A DNA stretch of 5,693 nt from DASUUI01 sp964577965 (GTDB lineage Bacteria; Gemmatimonadota; Gemmatimonadetes; Gemmatimonadales; Gemmatimonadaceae), in the NCBI GenBank assembly GCA_964577965.1, contig CAZOAT010000125.1, positions 1 through 5,693 on the forward strand, in the 5' to 3' direction. Position numbers and translations under genes: made by a program. Shown here piece by piece: positions 1-4,038 of the stretch; position 1 is the first letter of the stretch, and each line of letters begins with the position of its first letter. Under the pieces are notes generated by a model. The model made no database searches. It saw only the letters and a program-made list of their open reading frames with translations, and was not told the DNA's origin.

Positions 1-53
1 TGTTAAGCACGCCGCCAGCGTTCGTCCTGAGCCAGGATCAAACTCTCCAATAG
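1..53 (-). rRNA. rrs: 16S ribosomal RNA, 5' end (partial)
   Basis: Read on the minus strand, this segment contains the universal bacterial 16S start (AGAGTTTGATCCTGGCTCAG at 46-27), followed by GACGAACGCTGGCGGCG and TGCTTAACA. That corresponds to roughly E. coli positions 8 to 53. The mature 5' end is placed near base 53 by counting back from the AGAGTTTGATC block, so it is accurate only to a few bases. The gene runs leftward out of the window. The rest of the rRNA operon (spacer, 23S, 5S) is not visible. The sequence after CTCAG fits Gemmatimonadota but also several other phyla, so it does not fix the taxon. Confidence 0.97.
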
Positions 54-72
54 AAGAAGCTTGAGGCTCTTC
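53..72 (-). other. hairpin at the 16S mature 5' boundary
   Basis: Bases 53-57 (GAAGA) pair with 68-72 (TCTTC), and 59-60 (GC) with 66-67 (GC), leaving A58 bulged and a 5-nt loop (61-65). The stem touches the predicted 16S first base. It may mark or hide an RNase cleavage point during 5' maturation. The pairing is visible; the role is inference. Confidence 0.4.
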
Positions 73-257
73 GAAAACGCTGCCATTTGTCGCGTTCGTT
101 AAACGCGCCATGACAGCGCGTCCGAATCACTATTCAAAGAAGTTCGGGTCTTCTCTCCCCGCAGCCCCGAATGGCCACGGATCAACGAGATCGCCTCGCA
201 CATCGTCGAATCTCAACCTCAGTTTTCAATCAGCTTTCGTGCCCATTCTTGGGCAGC
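54..257 (-). other. 16S rRNA leader (transcribed spacer) with boxA and processing hairpins
   Basis: This stretch of about 200 nt lies between the predicted transcription start (about 257) and the mature 16S 5' end. It has no credible coding frame. On the transcribed strand it holds a short hairpin at the very 5' end (TGCCC/GGGCA, 240-255) and a boxA-like element (131-143). After these come two overlapping hairpins (91-107 and 103-121) and a hairpin with one bulged A directly at the mature 5' end (53-72). This layout matches known rRNA leaders, where boxA recruits Nus factors and stems serve ribonuclease processing. The partner strand of the long processing stem would lie beyond the 16S 3' end, outside the window. 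Confidence 0.75.
131..143 (-). promoter_or_regulatory. boxA-like rRNA antitermination site
   Basis: On the minus strand this reads ACTTCTTTGAATA. The core TTCTTTGAA matches the boxA type known from Gram-positive rRNA leaders (consensus close to TGTTCTTTGAAAA). In such leaders NusB/NusE bind the RNA and allow transcription past Rho. Its place, about 80 nt before the mature 16S end and downstream of the promoter, is where boxA is expected. The function is inferred from the motif and its position. Confidence 0.6.
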
Positions 258-262
258 CTATA

Positions 263-291
263 ATCATAGCCTGACAAACCTGCCCCGTCAA
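263..291 (-). promoter_or_regulatory. rRNA operon promoter (sigma-70 type)
   Basis: On the minus strand the -35 box TTGACG (291-286) is followed after exactly 17 bp (285-269) by the -10 box TATGAT (268-263). Each hexamer has 5 of 6 consensus bases. The start of transcription should fall near 257-259, at AGG. The bases after it (GGCTGCCC) are GC-rich, as in growth-rate-controlled and ppGpp-controlled rRNA promoters. The promoter sits about 205 bp before the mature 16S end, a normal leader length. No clear A/T-rich UP element is seen directly upstream, although short A/T runs occur near 305-320. Confidence 0.85.
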
Positions 292-374
292 GCGTTTCGA
301 CCCGAAATCCTGAAGATTTCCCAGCCGCCCGCACCTCCCCTAAGTCGTTCCAGGGCTTGGCGAAAGGGATTCTC

Positions 375-403
375 AACCTAGCCACCTCGTGAGCCGCATG
401 CAA
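375..403 (-). promoter_or_regulatory. possible second, upstream rRNA promoter
   Basis: On the minus strand TTGCAT (403-398) and TAGGTT (380-375) are separated by 17 bp. The match is weaker than for the main promoter. The site lies about 110 bp further upstream and points the same way, as in the P1/P2 pairs common at rRNA operons. A chance match is quite possible. Confidence 0.25.
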
Positions 404-573
404 GGGGTCGAGATTGAAAGCAAATCATGGCTCATTCCCGCTCGCCCCTCCCCCATTAAGCCGCTGGTCCCATGCCACAGCGCTCTGTCTTCAGCGGCCG
501 GCGGCCGGCGCAAAGTCACTGCGAAACCGCGGTCACCGAAGTTGCTTACGCCAGTCACTAACCGCTGGTCGCC
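404..573. other. intergenic region between divergent rRNA operon and DUF72 gene, no gene seen
   Basis: I find no supported gene, RNA or terminator here. Short open frames in this stretch show no family signature. Small-scale structure includes a tandem 7-bp repeat CGGCCGG (495-501 and 502-508) and a 9-bp direct repeat CCGCTGGTC at 461-469 and 562-570. The second copy ends three bases before the DUF72 start codon. The promoter of the DUF72 gene should lie in this region, but I cannot pick out a convincing one. Confidence 0.5.
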
Positions 574-1434
574 ATGATTCGGGTTGGACCTGCCGGATGG
601 TCATACAAGGACTGGAGCGGGTCGGTGTATCCGCACCCGCGGCCACCTCGCTTCGACGAGCTCGCCTGGCTCGCGCGCTGCTTCGACACGATCGAGATCA
701 ATTCCACCTTCTACAGACCCGCTGCGCGTAACGCGGCTCTGCGCTGGGCCGAGCGTGTGGCTGCGAACGACAGCTTTCGCTTCACCCTCAAGCTCTGGCA
801 GCGATTCACGCACGAGCGCGACGAGATGTGGAGCGCGGCAGAGGTAGCCGAGAGTCGTGCCGCTATCAACGGGCTGCTCGAGCACAATCGACTCGGGGCA
901 GTGCTCGCGCAGTTTCCGTGGTCGTTCAGGCGCGAGAAAGTGAACCGCGTGTGGCTCGATGCACTGACGAAGGAGTTCGCCGACCTCCCTCTCGTCGTGG
1001 AAATCCGGCATGACTCCTGGAACACTCCGGAATTCTTTGACGCGCTCGCCGAGCGCGGTATCGGATTCGTCAACATCGACCAGCCGAAGCACCGTCACGG
1101 CATCGCGCCGACAGCGCGCGCCACAAGCCCGACCGGCTACGTGCGCGTACACGGGCGCAATGCCGCGAACTGGTTCCGCGAGGACGCAGGAGTGAACGAG
1201 CGGTACGACTACTTATATTCGGCGTCCGAGCTGCTCCCATGGGCCGAGCGCGTTCGGCAGATCGCGCTGCAGGCCGATGACGTCTACGTCATCACCAACA
1301 ACCACTTCGAGGGACAGGCAGTGGCCAACGCGGTGATGCTGACCTCGATGCTCCGCAACGAGCCTGCACCAGCGCCGGCACCGACGCTCGAGAGGTATGG
1401 CGACGTCATGGGACAGTACGCGTTCGCATTGTGA
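574..1434 (+). CDS. DUF72 / YecE family protein
   Basis: A complete 286-residue protein of the DUF72 (YecE) family, which has a TIM-barrel-like fold. Its biochemical role is not established. Family signatures in order are G-x-x-G-W-S-Y-x-D-W near the N-terminus (5-14), EINSTFY (41-47), QFPWSF (113-118), VEIRHDSW (142-149), YVRVHGRN (189-196), YDYLY (211-215) and NNHFEGQAVANA (242-253). The conserved acidic, histidine and asparagine residues of these motifs are all present, so the protein looks intact. The length is within the usual 240-300 range. The ATG at 574 is chosen because the first motif begins only a few residues later. There is no clear Shine-Dalgarno sequence before it. The C-terminal 20 or so residues include an Ala/Pro stretch (APAPAP) and are less conserved. 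The gene is divergent from the rRNA operon, and a transporter fragment follows directly. No specific substrate can be proposed. Confidence 0.93.
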   Translation: MIRVGPAGWSYKDWSGSVYPHPRPPRFDELAWLARCFDTIEINSTFYRPAARNAALRWAERVAANDSFRFTLKLWQRFTHERDEMWSAAEVAESRAAINGLLEHNRLGAVLAQFPWSFRREKVNRVWLDALTKEFADLPLVVEIRHDSWNTPEFFDALAERGIGFVNIDQPKHRHGIAPTARATSPTGYVRVHGRNAANWFREDAGVNERYDYLYSASELLPWAERVRQIALQADDVYVITNNHFEGQAVANAVMLTSMLRNEPAPAPAPTLERYGDVMGQYAFAL

Positions 1435-1473
1435 ACGCGATGCCGGCGCCCGAGCTCGCAGCAGCGCCGCCCA

Positions 1474-1692
1474 GGAACCGCGATCTCGGCCCTTCTCAAC
1501 CTCGCGGACATCGTTCCCTCACGCTGGCTGTTCGCCGCTTCGGCGTTGATCGGCGCGGCCGCAAACGCGGCGCTGCTCGCTTCGCCGGACTACGGCAGCA
1601 CGCTCGCATGGAGAGGTTTGTCACCGGGATGGCGCTCGCGGGAGTGTACCCTCCCGCGATGAAGATGGCCGCGACATGGTTTCGCTCCCGGC
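1474..1692 (+). pseudogene. fragment of an MFS transporter gene, N-terminally truncated, frameshifted and cut by a gap
   Basis: Two pieces in different frames together read like an internal part of a major facilitator superfamily (MFS) permease. The first piece (1474 to about 1612) gives GTAISALLNLADIVPSR followed by WLFAASALIGAAANAALLA, a transmembrane segment. The second piece (from about 1611) gives RFVTGMALAGVYPPAMKMA and ATWFRSR, a typical MFS helix and loop. Leaving out two bases from the GAGAG at 1610-1614 joins them as LAWRFVTGMALAG, which is how such proteins normally read. Roughly the first 55-60 residues of a typical family member are absent, since homology begins only about 40 bp after the DUF72 stop. 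The remaining helices are absent too, because the N gap follows. The part after the gap does not continue the transporter. It may be a true decayed gene, or an intact gene damaged by poor sequence at a contig end. Confidence 0.65.
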
Positions 1693-1792
1693 NNNNNNNN
1701 NNNNNNNNNNNNNNNNNNNNNNNNNNNNNNNNNNNNNNNNNNNNNNNNNNNNNNNNNNNNNNNNNNNNNNNNNNNNNNNNNNNNNNNNNNNN
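1693..1792. other. assembly gap of 100 N
   Basis: Exactly 100 undetermined bases, the size usually used as a placeholder when the real distance is unknown. The known bases on both sides are the same 9-mer, GCTCCCGGC (1684-1692 and 1793-1801). The rest of the MFS transporter gene could lie in the true gap. Nothing across it, such as linkage or distance, should be trusted. Confidence 0.98.
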
Positions 1793-1806
1793 GCTCCCGG
1801 CTGACG

Positions 1807-2442
1807 TCAGCGCGTTCTGGTCGCGCGCTTTCCGGGTTTCTTCTTCGCAGTCGGTGCAGTCTTTCGGCGAGAGGGCGCCGACCGTTTCCGGGACGCAGCT
1901 CCCGCCTTTTGCCCCGTACCGGAGCTGCGCTTCGAGGAGCCACTGCTCTTCCGCTTCGTCGCAGCACGCGGCCGTTTGGCTTTACCCTGCTTCCGGGTCG
2001 CGATAGATCGGAGACGGCGGACTTCCTCCTGCAATCGTGCGCGGCCAACGCCGAGCGATGCATGGGCGGCTGCGGCCGTGACGAGGGCAGCCTCCGCCTC
2101 CTCGAACTCGCCGGACGACCTGAACACTGTGAGCTCACCAATCCGCTCGTCGTCCAGCAGCAGCGGCACCGTGAGAATGGCTGACATATCGACGTCGGGC
2201 AGCGGCGGCCATCCACCTGCTACGACCTGATAGGTCGGGTATCCGGGGCTCGGATCCAGCACCAGTGCGATCCCCTCGAATCCCAGCGCCGGCGTTGAGA
2301 GCGCATCGACGATAGCGCGACAGGCCTGAGGAGCAGTGTGCCGGGACGTGGCCTCACGCGCGAGGCGCGCGGCCGCCGAGAACCGCGGATCGACCGCGGG
2401 GTGCGTGCTGGTGGTTCGGGTCCTCGTTTCCACAGTGTTCAT
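1807..2442 (-). CDS. GAF-like domain protein with a long basic (histone-H1-like) C-terminal tail
   Basis: A 211-residue protein in two parts. Residues about 22-140 resemble a small GAF domain, with an amphipathic first helix, a strand GIALVLD (57-63), and the core VPLLLDDERIGELTVFRS (92-109) followed by helix FEEAEAALVTAAAAHASL (113-130). GAF domains commonly bind small ligands or act as sensor and dimer modules. Residues 150-211 are low in complexity: 25 of 62 are Lys or Arg, none are Asp or Glu, and the rest are mostly Ser, Ala, Thr, Gly and Pro. Such tails occur in bacterial H1-like and AlgP-like proteins, where they bind DNA or other polyanions. A role in nucleoid or DNA binding under GAF control is inference. 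No kinase, HTH or cyclase domain is present. The start ATG (2442-2440) has no strong Shine-Dalgarno. The stop lies only 14 bases from the assembly gap, but the frame is clean. Confidence 0.8.
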   Translation of the reverse strand: MNTVETRTRTTSTHPAVDPRFSAAARLAREATSRHTAPQACRAIVDALSTPALGFEGIALVLDPSPGYPTYQVVAGGWPPLPDVDMSAILTVPLLLDDERIGELTVFRSSGEFEEAEAALVTAAAAHASLGVGRARLQEEVRRLRSIATRKQGKAKRPRAATKRKSSGSSKRSSGTGQKAGAASRKRSAPSRRKTAPTAKKKPGKRATRTR

Positions 2443-2484
2443 GGTTCCAGCCGTTATCGACAGGAAGTGCTGCGCCGGTCCGTA

Positions 2485-2490
2485 AGTCTA
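2485..2490 (-). promoter_or_regulatory. possible -10 box for the GAF gene
   Basis: On the minus strand TAGACT lies about 43 bp before the GAF start codon. No good -35 hexamer is found 16-18 bp upstream (TTCTCT at 17 bp is weak). Offered only as the best candidate in the 146-bp divergent intergenic region 2443-2588. Confidence 0.2.
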
Positions 2491-2575
2491 GCCGAAATCA
2501 CGTACTGAGAGAATGAGCAGCCCCTGAATAGTCACCTCCATACGGGGGCGCGGCGGCGGGAGACTGCGCTGTCCC

Positions 2576-2581
2576 TATCTT
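2576..2581 (+). promoter_or_regulatory. possible -10 box for leaderless transcription of the lipid kinase gene
   Basis: TATCTT (form TANNNT) ends 7 bases before the ATG at 2589. Transcription would then start at or next to the A of the start codon. No Shine-Dalgarno is seen close to that ATG; the nearest GGGAG lies about 27 bases away. Leaderless genes with this spacing are well known in some GC-rich bacteria. This reading is inference from spacing. Confidence 0.35.
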
Positions 2582-2588
2582 CCCGGCG

Positions 2589-3527
2589 ATGGCAGACGTC
2601 ACCATCATCCTCAATCCCGCCGCCGGGAGCGGTCGCGGCCGTGCGCTCCTGAGCACCATCCAGGACGCCTTCGCTCACCTCCGCCCGCGATACGAGATCA
2701 GTACCGGGCCACGAGAGGAGGAGCGACTGGCAAGAGAGGCTGCTGCACGGGGGGCGGAAACGATCGTGGCGGTAGGTGGCGATGGTACCTGGGGCAATGT
2801 CGCCCATGGTATCATCGAGTCCGGAAAGAGGCCGCGACTCGCCATACTTGCCGCCGGTACCGGCAATGATTTCGCGAAGAGCGCGGGAGTCCCGGCCGCT
2901 GATCCGCGCGCCACAGCCGCGCTGATCCAGAGCGGAAGCGAGAGGAGGGTCGATCTCGGCACCGTCGGCGGGCGGATCTTCCTGAACTGCTGCGGCACCG
3001 GCTTCGACACGGCAGTGCTCACGCGGAATGCTCGCATGCCCGTCCTTCGAGGACCCATCCGCTACATGGCGGCCGCTCTCACAGAGCTGTTCACCTACAA
3101 GAGCGAGCCTGTATCCCTCTCTCCGTGGCCGTATCGCAGGGAACGCGACACGCTGCTGACGGTTTTCGCCAACGGCGCCTGGTACGGGGGAATGTTCCAC
3201 ATCGCCCCACACGCCAGCCCCGAGGACGGGATGCTGGAAGCGATCCGGATAAGCGACGTGCGCGGCCTCCAGCGTCTGGCGCTGCTCGCGTCAGCTGTCC
3301 GCGGAAAGCACATCGGACGGCCTGGCGTGGAGCTCGGACGCGGCGCGAGCTTCACCCTCAGCTTTCCTGCCCCACCCCTCGTCAACACCGATGGAGAGGT
3401 ACGCCTCGGGACCAGCTCGACGCTGACCGTAACCGCGCTCCCCGGGGCGCTGCGACTTGTGGCTCACTCGCGGGAGGTCACCCCAGCAGACGCAGAATTC
3501 CCAGGATCAGCACCGCAGCTCCGATAA
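2589..3527 (+). CDS. diacylglycerol kinase family protein (DgkB/YegS-type lipid kinase)
   Basis: A 312-residue protein of the DAGK catalytic family, which transfers phosphate from ATP to diacylglycerol or another lipid alcohol at the inner membrane face. The N-terminal nucleotide-binding half shows NPAAGSG (9-15), GGDGT (63-67) and AAGTGNDF (88-95). These are the ATP-site motifs of DgkB, YegS and sphingosine kinases. The C-terminal beta-sandwich half shows ANGAWYGGMFHIAP (194-207) followed by PEDGMLE (211-217) and NTDGE (266-270), the conserved acidic residues of the active site. Length and motif order are those of the soluble bacterial family, and all key residues are present. The exact lipid substrate cannot be told from sequence. 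The ATG at 2589 is favoured because the NPAAGSG strand begins six residues later. The last 50 bp overlap, on the opposite strand, the end of the small membrane protein gene. It is divergent from the GAF gene. Confidence 0.93.
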   Translation: MADVTIILNPAAGSGRGRALLSTIQDAFAHLRPRYEISTGPREEERLAREAAARGAETIVAVGGDGTWGNVAHGIIESGKRPRLAILAAGTGNDFAKSAGVPAADPRATAALIQSGSERRVDLGTVGGRIFLNCCGTGFDTAVLTRNARMPVLRGPIRYMAAALTELFTYKSEPVSLSPWPYRRERDTLLTVFANGAWYGGMFHIAPHASPEDGMLEAIRISDVRGLQRLALLASAVRGKHIGRPGVELGRGASFTLSFPAPPLVNTDGEVRLGTSSTLTVTALPGALRLVAHSREVTPADAEFPGSAPQLR

Positions 3528-3807
3528 GCACACTGAACGGTGCCAACGCGCGCGATGCGCTGCCGAGGCTGTCGCCGACCTGCGGAACTGAGGCCAGAGC
3601 ATTCGCGCCGAGCAGCAGCCCGGCAAGAATCAGCGCTATGCCCATCATGCTGAAGAAGCTGAAGATCCCCACGATGAGAGCGGTGACGCCGATCACGGTC
3701 TCGTATGGCTTGAGGGCCCGGATGAGTGCGTCGAGGCCACGGAACCTTCCAAGCGAATCAGCAAGCAGAAGCAGCCCGGCCAGGATCCCAACGAGAGCGC
3801 TGAGCAC
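3478..3807 (-). CDS. small integral membrane protein with tandem internal repeat
   Basis: A 109-residue, very hydrophobic protein that I do not recognise as a named family. It starts with GTG (3807-3805) after a strong Shine-Dalgarno, so it is very likely real. It consists of two copies of one unit of about 50 residues. Each begins with a glycine-rich helix containing ILAGLLL (8-14 and again in the middle, about 60-66). A polar linker with small residues and DSL follows, then RAL or ALKP, then a second helix of the form IG-x(3)-LI-x-GI. This predicts about four transmembrane segments in two hairpins. The polar linkers would lie on one side of the membrane. There is no signal peptide cleavage site and no catalytic motif. 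The 3' end overlaps the lipid kinase gene by 50 bp tail to tail. The function is unknown; a structural or stress-related membrane role is speculation. Confidence 0.8.
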   Translation of the reverse strand: MLSALVGILAGLLLLADSLGRFRGLDALIRALKPYETVIGVTALIVGIFSFFSMMGIALILAGLLLGANALASVPQVGDSLGSASRALAPFSVLIGAAVLILGILRLLG

Positions 3808-3812
3808 TGTTT

Positions 3813-3820
3813 ACCTCCTC
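3813..3820 (-). promoter_or_regulatory. strong ribosome binding site of the small membrane protein
   Basis: On the minus strand GAGGAGGT, an almost perfect anti-16S match, precedes the GTG start by 5 bases. It decides the GTG at 3807 as the start. It is the only strong Shine-Dalgarno in the window, in contrast to the DUF72, GAF and lipid kinase genes. Confidence 0.85.
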
Positions 3821-3910
3821 TGATGTATGTCTCCAACTACGGGTTTCAGCTGCTCGGGGATTCAGGCAGTACCCGCCTGCAGCGATCTTCGCCGGCCCCG
3901 CGCGACGGCC

Positions 3911-3941
3911 TTGATCGGACTTGCCGATGGCGCGCTACTAT
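3911..3941 (+). promoter_or_regulatory. candidate promoter of the deacylase gene
   Basis: TTGATC (3911-3916) and TACTAT (3936-3941) are separated by 19 bp, which is wider than ideal. Transcription would begin near 3948, giving a leader of about 90 nt before the ATG at 4039. The -10 match is fair; the spacing lowers confidence. Confidence 0.3.
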
Positions 3942-4038
3942 ACGGCCACGGCTGTGCGCTGTCCAACGCCGTCGTGTAGCTTTTCTGTCCTGGCCAGAAC
4001 GCGCGGACCCCGCCCGCCACTTTTCCGTTCCGAGGTCG

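Larger units (their letters stand above)
3808..4038. other. divergent intergenic region between membrane protein and deacylase genes
   Basis: 231 bp that must hold the promoters of both flanking genes. I see the membrane protein's ribosome binding site, a small inverted repeat CAGGC/GCCTG (3863-3867 and 3875-3879, 7-nt loop), and a plausible plus-strand promoter near 3911-3941. No coding frame here has family features. No convincing minus-strand -35/-10 pair was found. Confidence 0.5.

Noticed and set aside
601..1152. A 183-codon open frame on the minus strand
   Set aside because: It is antisense to the DUF72 gene and shows no recognisable domain.
1431..2006. An open frame (+) running through the N gap
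   Set aside because: It is open only because N codons cannot be stops. Its left part is the frameshifted transporter piece and its right part is antisense to the GAF protein's basic tail.
2532..3212. A 226-codon open frame on the minus strand
   Set aside because: It is antisense to the lipid kinase, which carries all family motifs. It is a typical shadow in GC-rich DNA.
3863..3879. Inverted repeat CAGGC/GCCTG as a terminator
   Set aside because: The stem is only 5 bp, has no T-run on either side, and lies upstream of both divergent genes, so it is not a terminator. An operator role is possible but unsupported.
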